A DNA stretch of 64,000 nucleotides from Butyriboletus loyo (lineage: Eukaryota > Basidiomycota > Agaricomycetes > Boletales > Boletaceae): positions 1 to 64,000 of the forward strand of contig JBBPSI010000102.1 of NCBI GenBank assembly GCA_038093515.1, in the 5' to 3' direction. Below the pieces are notes generated by a model that ran no database searches, had not been told where the DNA came from, and saw nothing but the letters and a program-made list of their open reading frames with translations. Shown piece by piece: positions 22,288-34,835 of this stretch (position 1 is its first letter; every line of letters starts with the position of its first letter). Both the position numbers and the translations under genes were made by a program.

Positions 22288-22741
22288 TTTATGTTAATCA
22301 CGATGTTATCTATTCCGCTTTCGAGTCCTTGACGCTAATACTAGAGCCAGAATTAGAGATGCGATGTTGGTCGATCTAGCAAACAGGTTGACTCGAACGA
22401 AGAGCATTCTAATGAATCGGTGCTGATGACAGAGGGGAAGACGTGACGCCGCCGAAATCACGACTTCGAATCCGATGCCTGGCATTCACGAGTGAATTGA
22501 GTTTATACACCAAGTTCGTCGTGCGTGCCTAGTAACTTGGCGATCAGACCGTCCGAGGAGTCACCAGACAACGAACGATACAACTCCGAGCCGATCAACC
22601 AATCGCTCAAGAGGCACTCGATAGATCTCCAGATCTTCGAGCGTGGCATAACAAGTGTCTTTCGCTACCGAACCCAAACACCACAGTGCTATGATACGTA
22701 TTTACTCTAGATACGTCCGTCACGGTCACGAATCAAGTAAA

Positions 22742-22768
22742 TCTACATCTACATCTACATCTACATCT
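22742..22768. repeat. CTACAT hexanucleotide repeat
   Basis: Four to five tandem copies of a six-base unit downstream of the membrane-protein gene. Confidence 0.85.
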
Positions 22769-22843
22769 GCTCTACAAGCAAGCAACACCATCAAAGGAAT
22801 CGACCAAACGTCCTCGGCTCACGTAAATACCAGGATAAACCAC

Positions 22844-24975
22844 TCAGGATGGCAAGGCGTCCCGTACGAGATATATACTTCCGACGAAAAACGTGCAACA
22901 CGTCAACGCAAGCGCAAGCGCACCTATCCAAGCACTTCTCGCCAAATCAATGTCGCTCGCGATAGGATCGATCACGTTAAACGCGTATGAACCCCAGGTA
23001 TAAACGCTCGAATCACAGTAACAATTATCGTACACGCCCGCGTATTGGAAAACGCAATTGGCGACGATTCCGATCGCGTTGATGATCGCGAGCGATTTGC
23101 CTATCCATCGGAACCAATTCGCGACCCACGTCATCGTCCGAGAAGGCATCCGCCCTGCACGAGGGTATTTGATCGTGGCAATGCTGGAGGGTTCGTCCGA
23201 ATCGGTGTTGTCTTCGCCCTCTGTGCCGACATGAACGACATGAATTTCCTGCAATGGTATAGAAACACCCTCTGAGAGTCCAAGATCATTGTCGTTGATG
23301 CTGGATGTCGGTGTGAATTTAGGGGGTTTGAAAGGTATAGAGGGTGTGCGATACCCGCCGCTTTCAACTAACTCAGGGGTAGGCGGGTCGTCCGTCAGAT
23401 GATGCGCATAGTATCCAAGTATGCTGGAGGAAACAAGGAGAAACCACACTGCAGTGGATAATATCCCATATATCAAGTACGCGACAGAACGGCACCCGAA
23501 TCCCTGGGACGTCGGTATTGAGTGATCGGATCATCTCTCCCGTAGGAAACTACTTACGGTGGTAGGGGTGAACCAGACTACGAGAATGGCTGCCCCTGTC
23601 GTCCCCCATTGCAGCTGTAGCGACATGAGCGATGCCACGATCATGTTAGAAAACACGCCTCGGGGCCAAAGAATATGAGGTCCGGGGTATTCGTCATCGT
23701 CCGGGTGACAGTACCGAATGATCTGATCACGGTTCCCCAGTCGGCTCTCTCGGGGGGCATGATGACGCGCGTTCCAGCGAATGTGCTTGCCGTCGACGCC
23801 AACACGATGATTCGACTTTCGCCAAGCTGCACGGTAATATAACGAGGTCACGTAGGCAGTTCGAGACCATGACAACGTTCTTGCATAGTTGAATACCGGA
23901 GAAATTCGCGACTCGTCTGGGGAAGTGATGTGTCTGTCGTATGACTTCCAATCCGGATGGGGGCGGATGGTCAAACCGAAATTGGAAGTGACCTGGGAAG
24001 GCGCTGCATTGGGATCCCGGGAATCTGCTACGAACACCTGTCTATTCGCCTTGTCATACGCGTCGTGCACGCGCTTGTAGTCACATTTGGGCGAAAGAAT
24101 CAACCAGCCTACAACGATTGGCAATAGCCAAAGCCACACAGAGCCAGTTCCCTGTCCGTTGGAGTTAAGGTTGTCCGCAACGTTGTAGAGGGAATCGGCA
24201 ACGGTGAGCAGATAAGCAATGACCACCCAAATGATCGCTGTTGCGGATGCGATTGACCACGTGTGCGAGTAATCGAGTTCTGCTGCAAGCGTAGTCCACC
24301 AGTCGTCATTATCCGGATGAACGACGAGAGATTCGAACCGAGCAGATTCCCCAGGGTGAATGCGTAAAGGAACCTGCTGAAGACTGGTCAAAGCCCGCAC
24401 CACAGACTGGCGGATTGCGGTACTTGGATAGTCAATCCCTGCGAAAAGCTGGTCATTGACCCATCGTGCATTAAGGAGGGTCATATATATGGAGTAGCCG
24501 GCGAGGGTCGGTGAACCAAGTGTCAAGATCGCAGACATGAGATTGTCCGTCCTGCGTCGAGCACCAAAAGGGAGCTGGGAGAGCATAGCAAGATATGGCA
24601 GGAGCCATGCGGCATACTCCTGCGAGAATACAGTCCAACTGAATGGCTCTTGGCCTTCTCCACAGTAACTAACACAGCCAGCGTACGAAAGCGCAGTGGC
24701 CGCATCCGTGGAGCTGGGAAAGGTCACAATGGGGGAACCTTTGCTCATACGGAGCATCGAAATAGCGGTGGTATTCGAAATGTTCAGCCCTGAAAAGCAA
24801 CCCTGACCAGACGGGTCCGTGGCACAGCTGATCACATCTGTTAGACACTGCGAGAAATTGGCTGCGGCCGAGTAAATTGGGTACAATGCAAGTAAGACGC
24901 AGACTTTGAAAGGGATGTCAGATAGATGTAATGTGAAATTCGAGAACAATCACCTTTCCACTGGTATGGCTGCAT
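22844..24975 (-). CDS. Large membrane protein of unknown function
   Basis: Three exons are modelled: 24954-24975, 23558-24903, 22844-23503 (675 residues). The first tiny exon (MQPYQWK) joins over a 50-bp intron to a hydrophobic signal-like segment VCVLLALYPIYSAA, followed by a Cys-rich luminal part with several Asn glycosylation sites. The middle has helices around AYLLTVADSLYNVAD and WLWLLPIVVGWLIL. The C-terminus has three or four more (QWGTTGAAILVVWF, YLIYGILSTAVWFLLVSS, IGALALALTCCTFF). The FTPTT/GFGCRS junction across the 54-bp intron fits a membrane-protein family common in agarics, which has no known function. The first exon and start are the least certain part; its donor (GTGATT) is weak. 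Confidence 0.7.
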
Positions 24976-26068
24976 GTGGGGCGTGAAACTCTGGAGGACG
25001 GAAGTGATAGTAATCTCGTGATAGCCCCTCCACATATAAGAAATGCGTGCCTACAGCAACATTGGTGAGGCGCATGACACTGCTTGGCAGAACCAGAACC
25101 AGAAACCAGAGTAGGAACCCGTCAATCCCTTTCGGGAACATGCCAGGCTGAAGCACACCGCATCTGCCGCAGTAGTGATGGCCAAGAGCTATCCCGCATA
25201 GCCAAACATGAAAAGTAAAGCATTTTCTATCAGGTTCCCCTCGAGCTGGAAAATGGCTGGAGCAATATTTGCTAATCATAGACAGGCGCGCGAACGTAAA
25301 GGCGGTAGGCAATTTGATTGCGGCGTTCCGTGAGCAAAGATTCGCGTAGGCTCGACAGAACTTCATCAGCATAAACGGGAATGGTCAGTCAGACGCCCGG
25401 CCTCATACCTGTTGAGGGAAACCAAAATAGCGTAAAGGGAATGTGCGATTGATTGAGCCATGAGAGAAGGGAAGCGAATGTTGGACAACCTGTATCAACG
25501 CGCGTCGATAATGGTCACTAAAAACGGGACAAAATGAAAGACGAAAAGGGCTTGATGATACGTTACCGAAATCGGGTTTCTTAGTACTTACTGTCGTCCG
25601 TCGTCCGAAATGCACGCCTTGCACGTCAAGCTGTTCACGCAAGTCCTCGGATCCAGCGGTCGCCATCATTATGATGGTCGTGAAAGAATATTGACCCAGC
25701 ACGAGTCATGCATGGGTCGGCGATGCCGAATGCTGTATGAACCCCTGCCTCAATGGCATAAGACTCGCCACAACGGACAAAACTCCTGTGACAATTCTCA
25801 TACCTGATACCCTATGCAGCGTTCTGGCGAGATCATCGGACGAAAACGAAAATCAGGAAAGCATGGAATCGGAACAAATGGTTAGCCTAGGTTGGACTCT
25901 CAGTTTGCACGTATTTGCCCTAACGAGGTTCAAACACTGCCACGACTGGTCCGCCCCCGAATGGATCCACAACTGAAAATGATTCATTTCCACCAGAAGG
26001 GGCTGGCTGATCACACACACACAATACAGACATTCTCCTCACCAAAATTTGTTTGTCTGGTGCCCTAC
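24976..26068. other. Intergenic region between membrane protein and aldo-keto reductase
   Basis: Minus-strand open frames at 24950-25372 and 25403-25702 have hydrophobic patches but no domain. They could hold an upstream exon of the membrane protein, but I could not support one. Confidence 0.4.
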
Positions 26069-27639
26069 TTAGGCATTGTTGTATGCCGGCGTGTCACCAA
26101 ACAACAGATGCATGGACTGCGCGGGGTACCGATCGCCATCCCACACCGCCTCCTCAGCAATCGCTCGCGCTTTCTGGACCGCCTCCGGGGCAAGTTTGAT
26201 GTGAGCAGCTGCCAAGTTCTCCTCGAGGTACTGCTCATGCAGGTTCTAGCAAAGACGCAAAACGACAGATTCCGCTTTTGCACCCACCTTGATTTTTTTG
26301 GTTCCAGGAATGGGAATGATGTCTTCCCCCTGTGCAAGGAGCCACGCAAGCGCCACTTGCCCGGCCGTCGCGTTGTACTCTTTGCCAATATTTTGGAGAT
26401 TTTCTGCCAGTCTCAAGATCTTGGGGAAGTTTTCCTTCGAGTACCTGCATATCAATCATAGTACATTCGTCCCTGAGCAGATTCTCGGACTAATCCCGCT
26501 ATGGAACGAACCTTGGGACGAGCCGCCTGAAATCTCCTTCCTCGAAATCGTCGGGAGATTTCTGTCGCGTAATTCTAATCAGTAATCCATCAAAACCTCC
26601 GGTACCAGGGAGATCGATGTCGTGCTATCACAAAACTTGAGGGCACTCACATATTTACCAGTCAATAGACCTCTTCCGAGTGGTGAGTAAGCGATTATCT
26701 TGATGCCTAATTCTCTTGCAGTCTTCAATACGTCATTCTTCTCGAGCTCGAGCTCGAAAGGCGAATACTCGAGTTGCACTGCGGCAATTGGGTGAATAGC
26801 ACTTGCGCGGCGTAAAGTATTGGCACTGCATTCGGAAAGACCGAGGTACTTGACCTTGCCTTGCCTGTGTGGGATAAGACTAAGACTACCACAGCTGCGG
26901 GACAGTAACACGCACTCGACTAGCTTGGCCATGGCACCAACTGTCACCTACGTACAAGGGATAACAGACATCTCGGTAACTGATTTTAGCTGTACATGTG
27001 CTCCGTTACTCACTTCAATAGGTACCTCGGGGTCAGGGCTGTTTTTCAACAGTTAGCGAGAAGGACGTACCAACCAAGGAAGAAAGAGACTTGCCAATGA
27101 AGATAATAAAGATCTACATAGGTCACCCCCAAACGCTGGAGAGACTGGTTGAACGATGCCTCCACATTTTGGGCAGATCCGTCTACGCCATGCTTTGTCG
27201 GCCTGTCGGGGACGATACCGAACTTGGTAGCAAGGAAGATCTGGCCGCGTTTACCGGTCTTTTTAAACCTGTGAGGTGAATTCAATCATGTAGTGTCTGG
27301 TTCTTTCAAGTGGGGGCAAGATACGTAACATCGCCGAATCGTGCGTGTACACACCATTTTCCAATCAGTTCCTCGCTATCACCATAGATATTGGCAGTGT
27401 CCCAGAACGTGCAACCGCTCTTGAAAGCAGCATCGAGGACCTGGAATCATACCGATCGGGATGAGCAGCGGTAAAACTGTGTGGGAAGGATCACCCCCAT
27501 GAGCGATACCAACCTTTAACCTTTCTTCATCTGGTCCAATATCCCCCGGGCCATAGAAAGCGGAGATACCCATGGCACCAAAGCCGATTGCGGAAACAGG
27601 GGTGTTGTCTTTGCCGATCAGACGAGTAGGATAAGCCAT
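26069..27639 (-). CDS. Aldo-keto reductase
   Basis: This is an NADPH-dependent reductase of carbonyl compounds, cytosolic, with a TIM-barrel fold. Nine exons: 27514-27639, 27355-27440, 27095-27268, 27014-27038, 26916-26947, 26651-26864, 26512-26561, 26288-26444, 26069-26230, giving 341 residues. The catalytic tetrad is visible: Asp56 and Tyr61 (DTANIYG), Lys86 (LATKFG), His128 (YYLH). Later come [34 protein letters not shown] and the cofactor-site IPIPGTKK. The 25-bp fourth exon follows an intron that appears to use a GC donor (GCAAGT). The rest are GT-AG introns of 51-86 bp. A broken paralog lies at 62454-63944. The substrate is unknown; the gene lies next to the secreted-peptide/UstYa region, but membership is not shown. 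Confidence 0.92.
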
Positions 27640-28392
27640 GGTTCACAGAACTTTGCAGACACTCCGAGCGGGTTACAGGAAAGCCGGTCGGTACGAATTT
27701 AAGTAGCCCCAGTATGCGAATACTGCTTACATAAATACTGGCCTTGATTAATTGATTGGCGTCTTCCAGCTATCGGGATCACCTCAGAGTGGTCTATCCA
27801 CGACGACGACGACGACGACCATACATATCACCTCGTGCCCACCCCAAATCAGGTGCGCTCCGCCGGATGGATGGCTTTCAAATTTGAGTATCCATCCTGT
27901 AAAGAATGCACGGAGGACGCGTCATTGCCTATATGACTCAGTAGTCTATGTCCTTTTTTGCTCAGGTTAGTTGCGAGAAAGATGGTGCCTTGGGCCGCCG
28001 GACTAACTTGATTTGCGAATACCGCTTACATGAATATCATATCAAAATCCGTCTGCGAGGCGTAGCCGAGTACGAAGCCTTCACGGGATCCTCGGCGATT
28101 GATCGGTCCAAAAACCCACCAAATAATTTATTTGTATAACAACCATATACCACTTAAAATGGATTTTCGAAGCTACAGAGAAAACCTGACATGCCGTACA
28201 GTAAAAAAACGTTCATGACAGTGGACTACGACGTCGAAGCAAGTTTAAGATATACTAGTGTAAGATGTCCTTGGCTAAGTATGGAGTATGGATACAAATC
28301 CGATAAAAACGATATAATTTAAATAAATAGTCATTAGGAAGTGAGGGGGAAAGACGAATGATATACGAGAATTGCGGGACATCAATCACGGT
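27640..28392. other. Intergenic, aldo-keto reductase promoter side
   Basis: No gene seen. A CGA trinucleotide run lies at 27801-27819, and the part from 28130 to 28340 is AT-rich. Confidence 0.5.
27801..27819. repeat. CGA microsatellite
   Basis: Six tandem CGA units upstream of the aldo-keto reductase. Confidence 0.85.
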
Positions 28393-28941
28393 CTACTCAC
28401 TCTCCTCGGTCTCTGAGTCTGCAATCTCAATCAGAGTATACCAGCGTCTCGGGAGGTTGTCATCCACGGGCATCTCTTCGTTCTTCACCTCTGTGACGCA
28501 TACGTGAATGAGTCGTGTGTGCTTCTATCAGGCAACCTACTCACCTGAGGTGCGTGCAGCTAGCGTATACCAGTCGTCGCTAAAGCTTGCCGCCGCATCA
28601 AGAACTCTTCTAACGAGATTCTCTCCTTCAGGCTTGATTGAAAAAACAACAGCATCCCTCCGCAGGCTGTCGTCGTTCGCTGAAAGTCGTCAGTTATTGA
28701 GGGCACGTTTGCAATCAACCGTGACCGACATACAAAGGTCAACTCCAGAGACACGGGCCTCTTCACCAGAGGTAAGTCTTGCGGGTGAGAGATTGCGATC
28801 AATCGCTACAGTTTCGACCGACATCAGCGTTACGAACGGTGGAGGAAATTGGCACTACTCACCGGCACCATGTGCCGACGACGTCCATGCCAAAAGTACG
28901 AGAAATGCGGTCAAGAGTGTAAGGCTGAACCGAAGCGACAT
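28393..28941 (-). CDS. Small secreted protein 1 with dibasic sites (candidate peptide precursor)
   Basis: Four exons, 28863-28941, 28734-28805, 28545-28679 and 28393-28490, give 127 residues; all introns are phase 1. Residues 1-26 are a signal peptide (FSLTLLTAFLVLLAWTSSAHGA). The mature part has no cysteine but three Arg-Arg pairs at 57-58, 74-75 and 110-111, fitting Kex2-type cleavage. An aromatic block occurs twice: DDWYTL at 85-90 and RRWYTL at 110-115. The C-terminus is acidic. The gene has the same exon pattern, signal-peptide style and first dibasic context (LRRD or SRRD) as the gene at 32491-33075. No known domain. Kex2-cut secreted precursors are the substrates of UstYa enzymes in known fungal RiPP pathways, and two UstYa genes lie 8-13 kb away, so a precursor role is plausible but unproven. 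Confidence 0.6.
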
Positions 28942-31900
28942 ACGTGCAAGGTTCGAGATGATAATGGTGATGAACGGTGCTATCGAGAAACTGCCAAGCC
29001 AGTGAAGTGCCCCCTCGAATTTAAATCCCAGGGCTCGCGCATAGGTTTACAGTGGAACTGTAACGTTGACTCGTTTCTGGTCCGGTCTCTGAGCCTCGGA
29101 GACTCGGCATTCGGTGTGTCGGTACCGCAACCAACGATCGTTGACATCCTGAATTTCCACGTTCCAATCATCAGTAATCTTGGCACTATGTCTGTGGTAA
29201 ATTTAGGTCCTGGTCGCCATACCGACGACATAGACTCTACGCACGTCCGTGCCTAGCTTGAGCCAGAGGGACATTGTAGCTGTGTTGATTTTGCGCCATA
29301 AACCGGAACTCGCGAGACGGCGTGCAAAAAAAGGTATTCTCCTGGGCACGAAGAGGTCGAGATGTGAGAGTGCGCTGGGCCACAAATAGCTTGGCTCGCG
29401 ACGACGGAACAGGGCGCAGGCTGTGACTATTTGACTGGAAGATGGGGTTGACTCGCCGAGTAACTTCGCCTCCTCACTTCCCACGCATAGGCTATTAATC
29501 CTACGACCAGTGCACGTCAAAACAGGCTAGATGTCCCCTCCGAGGAACCTATCCACGACAGTTTATGTTTCAACCTCAAGGCAGGACTCATCTGTCGGGC
29601 GCAAATCGTCTGTATCTTTTGCGCACTCTGTCGCGCGCACGCAGGTGCTATGGAAGAGTTCAGTGGATGCTACGACGTCATTTTCATTATGTTTATGGCA
29701 CTCTTCGACGTCTCTACAGTTGCCGAGTCTATTGTTCGCCGTCATTACGCGTCCCCCAGGCCATCGTCACTTGCACCCTCCCGATCCCCGAACGCTGACG
29801 TTTGCTCGGCATAAGATGACGAACACTTGCACGATCGAATCTGGTACATTTACAGACAGTCCGGGAGCATGCAGTGAGGTGCCTTGAAGCACTGTAGATG
29901 ATCCAGGACAAGACGTCAGTGACGAGGGGTAATAACGAAGAAGAAATTAAGCAATGAACAGGATAGTGCCCGAGGTGGTACACGGAACGGCGCGGATGGC
30001 ACAGCAAACAGTATCAACCCACGACTCACAGCAAGTTGCGTTGATGACGCTGGCTATAGGCAGAGCCACGTCAGGGCGCAGGGGCATCAGGAACAGTCAA
30101 AGCAATGCAGAACGAGTCAGCATGAATAGTCCAGAGAACTCGCCCAGAGGAGCTCGAGACAGGCCATTGTCCATGAATGCCTTTCGATCGGTAGTACAGG
30201 GCCACCCTGTTGCGGTACCATCATGCACAATGTCGTTACAGTTTCAGATACCAGTCCCCGGGTGATCGTAGGTGTTTCCTCTGCAGAGCAACGTCATATG
30301 CTATGTGTTACGAAGCCACTTGGAAAACAAAAGAGGCTTTGTCTGGTTCTGTGGAGTGTCGAAAATGTCACAGCTATCCACAATAAGCCGATGGACGTGC
30401 CGTATGTGCTATTTTGACGAGATTCGTGACACGTTTGTGCTGTGGCAGATGCATAGTTTAGCCTTAGACTCTTCTGGAGCCCCAGGGTCAACGTTTCCTT
30501 CGTCGGCTTTAACTCACCGGCAACTGCCGCACTCTGTAGAAGTGAAGAGAAAAAAAGGGAAAATATCATGATTACATTTCAACGATGGAACATGCAGGGG
30601 CATTTTCATCAAGGCGACTGTACTACGCTCGCAATCACGATTCAATATTAATCTGTGAATCTTGGGACAGCTACCACAGCCATGCCAACTCGGTTTATAT
30701 ACTTGGAAATGAATACCCGTCTTTTCTGATCCGGGCTTAACAAGCACTTGGCAGTTTCTCACCACGAATATTACTATACCTCGCAGAGTCATCGTCCCCT
30801 CGTCGAAAGAGATCTGTTGGCTCGCAGGACGCGGGTACGGTCATGCTTACTAGTAACCCATGCAACACTCTTTCTATCCATCACGAGTGCCACAGCGTGC
30901 AGGAGCGTATGCTACTTTCGCTATCTCAACTCAGTATCGACGTTTCCTATCTACACTTGGTGCATAGATGTCATACAACTGCCTCGGGCACACGAACCCT
31001 CGCCGCAGAGGGAACACCGCACTACCCTGTCATCTCGAGGCTCGCTCGCACATGTCCTCCGACTGTGATTGGAATGAAGTACCGCATCGTTCACGCACTG
31101 GATCCTAATTCTCTCCTAAAAAAAAGTGAGTGCTTCTGACTGCCTTTTTTGTGCTCATACGAGGGAATGCTCCCCATGCATTGTATACGTATACATATAC
31201 ATATGGAACTCTCAAACGATCCTTGGCCCCGTATTGGCAAGGGCTGGGTCACCTACATCAAATGCCCGGGTGGTATATAGGCCGGCTGAAATGTCTGATT
31301 GAGTGGCCATATGATGGAACGAGGCTGAAGTGGCACCGCACCGCACCGACCGGCGCTGTTGTTGCATCGGTCTGGGAGGCGGAGAAACCCCTCAAGACTC
31401 CACGACAGAGAGACCACTGCCACTCGCGTCCAATAGTTGAGATGTTGAGGTCGCCGTCATGGCTGAGCGCTGAGCCATGCCATGCCATGCCACCTCCGTC
31501 ATACGGATCTGGGAAGTATAATTTAAGCATGTCGCCGACCTCCCTTTGTATAGTCGATGTGGCACGTGGGCCAGAAGTAGGCGATCGTGTTGTTGTTCCG
31601 TGCTAGGTCTGACGACTAGACACGGCATGGATCTGTGGCCAGGCTAGCAAATCGTTGGCCCCTAATTCTCCGCTGCCCTCCGACGTGTCATTCTTCTCGA
31701 TGCCTAGTATGCGTATACGCGCAAATCGAATAGAAATGATCGAGTGAGCAGTTGACGTAGGCCACGGCACAAACCATCCCATCTTTTATACATGGAAGTG
31801 GAAGGAAATTTGATACATTACGTTTTGGTTACCTATAAACTCACGCTCTCCCATCCACATCAAGGACCAAGCCCCCAGAACTGTTCAGACCTGCCACGTC

Positions 31901-32490
31901 AAGTACCACGATAGAAAGGGAGGCGAACTCCTTATAATAGTCACCCATGAGAATACCATATATTTATCGCAGACGTCACACCCTAGATGTTCAAGAGACC
32001 AGTAAACAAACAATGCCGGACTTGTTAGAAAGAGAGATACGGTTGACTCGGGTATGAGAGATAGATTCCGATGAGGTGAAGTGGGATTGGTTTGAGCTGG
32101 GGCGAATTTTAATCCACTGGACCTTGCTGGGGGTAGCACTAGCTTGTACATTTTCCCAATGAGTGGCAGACGTAGGATGTTTTGTTGGCCAATTCGATTT
32201 TGTGGTCATCGTCGAAGATCTTATCCGAGACAGGCAGAGCAAGAAATTCGGAAGACAGCTGGGGAAACAACGTACGCGATCTTCGACTCTACATACTTGT
32301 CTGCCAAGTTACAGGACATCAAATCAAGGCGTAGCGTACAGTCCACTCCGAAGCGCAATTTATGTAAAATCCGCAGAAGAGGGCGCAAAACACAGAAAAA
32401 CAAATGCAACATGTTGGTCCTTACGAAAGAGAAAAGATAGATGTATTCAATGCGTACGAAAAAATCCACACAACTTCAAGTACGCGCTGG
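28942..32490. other. Long region without a confident gene
   Basis: This 3.5-kb stretch has only short open frames on both strands. A minus-strand frame near 30552 starts with a signal-like segment (MIFSLFFSSLLQSAAVAG) followed by a GTGAGT donor, like the two small secreted proteins, but no downstream exon resembling theirs was found. A short CCATG tandem run lies near 31480-31497. Confidence 0.45.
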
Positions 32491-33075
32491 CTACTTCTCC
32501 GTGGTGCTATCGACCAGAAAATACCACGGATTACGATGGTCGTTCGCTGGTGATTTTACACGCTTAGCAAGATCGCCTCCCTCCGTCTTCCCTGTGGTAT
32601 AGATTTCCTTGAGTTGTGAATCTACCTCTCGGGAAACACGACTTACTCCTCTCGACGTCTGAAGCCGAAAAGTAGACGGCATCGCTTTCCAACTCTGAGG
32701 CATCGCGTTCCACTGCTGTTCTCGTCCAATTATCGTCAATGGTGAGTTCCAGCCCCTACCAACCAATGCTACTCACGCGCAGAGATACCAAACGCCCTAT
32801 CCACTAGTACATTAGCATTATCCCTCCTCGAGAGATCGTCTTTCGCTGCAATTCGCCGTCTTAGTAGGTACTCGTTGTTTTCAATCGTGGCCGGCGTACC
32901 TAAGGCGGCACGAGCTTTTTTGGCATCGATGGCTGCATTCTGTCTTGAGCACTCACACTACGAGCATGAATAGCCACGGGTTCGACTCACCCGCACCTTG
33001 GACCACAGCCGTCCATGCCAGGAGAACAATGAAGAGGGGGAGCGTTGAAATGGTAGAGTTTGGCGTGAACTGCAT
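32491..33075 (-). CDS. Small secreted protein 2 with dibasic sites (candidate peptide precursor)
   Basis: Five exons, 32991-33075, 32900-32932, 32777-32845, 32647-32712 and 32491-32591, give 117 residues. Introns are phase 1 with good branch sites (for example CTACTAAG). The signal peptide (STLPLFIVLLAWTAVVQGA) resembles that of protein 1, and both continue with Ala-Ile-Asp at the first splice joint. Dibasic pairs are at 46-47 (RR), 84-85 (RR) and 94-95 (KR). The C-terminus NPWYFLVDSTTEK parallels RRWYTLIEIADSE of protein 1. There are no cysteines and no known domain. The second intron (54 bp) could be retained without breaking the frame, so the length may vary. The shared design points to a family of processed secreted peptides. 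Confidence 0.55.
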
Positions 33076-33969
33076 GGCCGTAACTGATACGATGCGCGAG
33101 AAGAAAAAAAATAGACGGGGCGTTCGCAGACCTGATAGTACTCGGAAGTCGGTCTCCTCACTGCGTCGTGATTAAATATACGAATCCACGCACAGGTTCG
33201 TTGGTGGTGCTAGTATTAGTTCTGTTCTAACCTAGACGGTCAACACACCCCTCCCGCTCAGATCAACATCGCAGTCGTCGTTCGGCAGGTGAACGCTGTG
33301 ACGTTATCCTTTCATTTACGTCGTTAGCGAGGTAATGTGTCCGAGACGGGACTGAAATTTCATGCAAATTTGCCACAGCTCACTGCCCCGGCGGCCAGGC
33401 CAGCCATCTCGAACAGTTCTATGGCTCGTCTCTGTTCCCTCGGTGTCATCAAAAAGTACAATCGTGAGATTGTACGCTCAGTATCGTTTTCACTCGTGAT
33501 GACATAATGACATGATGACCCGTTGATGGATTGACGTAAACGTTGTATGGTCCTATGTACAATTGATTCACCATTAATCTCGTCCAAACGTACACGTCAC
33601 ATCGTCGTCGTACTTCAAGTTGGCCGAACTGCTTGCACGACGAGAATGCGGTTCCCCGCTCTCTATTAATATCGAACTGATTAGTACACTGTGGGCAGTA
33701 CACCACTCCGCGCCCAAATTTTAAGTAGTCGGCGCCATTTTCACTCGCGCCGACATGACGGCAGTTTCAGTTTTTGAAATGTCGACACCGGCTTGGCAAT
33801 CGAATTAATGCTTGTCGGTGCTTGCTCGGCGCACGAACGAACACACGGCCAAGACAAGGAAGCGTGAGGGTAGGGAATCAGAAGACGCGGTGACGAAATT
33901 TTAGTTTCCGAAGCTACGTTCTACTAGTACGGTGGGGGGCGAGAAGCTGGATCAGATCAGGTTCAGAGT

Positions 33970-34044
33970 TCCATTTAGGATCGCGTATATCCTAACCCTA
34001 CAATTTGTGACAGAATTCTAGACCGCTGCTTATGTAATCAAAGG
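33970..34044 (+). repeat. Inverted repeat, left arm
   Basis: About 68 bases align with the reverse complement of 34765-34835 with roughly ten mismatches, including CATTTAGGATC and CGTATATCCTAACCC. The arms could be terminal repeats of a decayed non-autonomous DNA transposon. Confidence 0.6.
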
Positions 34045-34764
34045 TTTAACGAGCGAGCGCTGCACAGCGCCGCGTGAGCACGGTGAGCATCAAATTCAAG
34101 TTGACTTGCCAGGAGCTACGAGACTCGGAAGCCGTCGAAGAACGTTTCTGAAAGTGTCACTGGAGCTCTCTCGCCAAAGTCGAGTTCGATGAAACCAACC
34201 GATGCTGTACAGCTTGCCGACTCATACATCATGATGTGCATGTGCATTTCGAGGGTCTTGGACGAACGTGAGGCTTGCTCGGCTCATTACGCGCACTGTC
34301 GCCGATGTCATACGGGTAAGGGCCGCCGCTGATCAGTGAAATGGTTATTGGTCGGAACCAACGGCTACGCTCGGTTAGCGTCGGAAACCAGCAACTGTCT
34401 ACTGATGGCCCCCGCCCCCCCTCCCCCCAGTCAACCTTCATCTTCTGCTGTGGAAGGAGGGCACACACAAAGTAGTATAGGCGTTTCGAACGTACACAGA
34501 ACCTAGCAGCGAAGTCGAGTAAACGTCTACAGTCCAGGAAATACGACGTGGGTTCAAGTACTCCCACTGGTGACCCACTGGCCACCCCGAGTAGTCACAT
34601 CCATCACTCCGAGTCACATCTTGAAAACCCAGCCTGCCGGTGAGCAATACCTGGTTCGAATCTCATATCTCGAGCTTGCTCTTGAAGGTGTTTTACTTGG
34701 TGAATCGAGAGCGTACTTGAACGGCGCAGACTTGAACGTACGCTGGCAGAACGGTGACGACTCG

Positions 34765-34835
34765 GATTACATAGGCAACGGTTTTGGATTCTGTGACGAA
34801 TTGTGGGGTTAGGATATACGTGATCCTAAATGAAA
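34765..34835 (-). repeat. Inverted repeat, right arm
   Basis: This arm pairs with 33970-34044. The enclosed 720 bp has no clear ORF, so an autonomous transposon is unlikely. Confidence 0.6.

Larger units (their letters stand above)
22202..22843. other. Intergenic, with two microsatellites
   Basis: The stretch holds a CTT trinucleotide run and a CTACAT hexanucleotide run (listed separately). No gene is seen. Confidence 0.6.

Noticed and set aside
22256..22768. Tandem repeats that might suggest a CRISPR-like array
   Set aside because: They are simple microsatellites without spacers, in a eukaryotic setting.
24950..25372. Minus-strand ORF as a separate gene or upstream exon of the membrane protein
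   Set aside because: It contains hydrophobic patches, but the membrane protein has a good start at 24975 with an in-frame splice, so no extra exon is needed.
29531..30417. Plus-strand ORFs at 29531 and 29954
   Set aside because: Composition is not gene-like, there is no domain, and frames open on both strands overlap each other.
30400..30569. Minus-strand signal-like ORF start with a GTGAGT donor, possible third small secreted protein
   Set aside because: No downstream exon with dibasic sites or a WY block was found, so the match rests on the signal segment alone.
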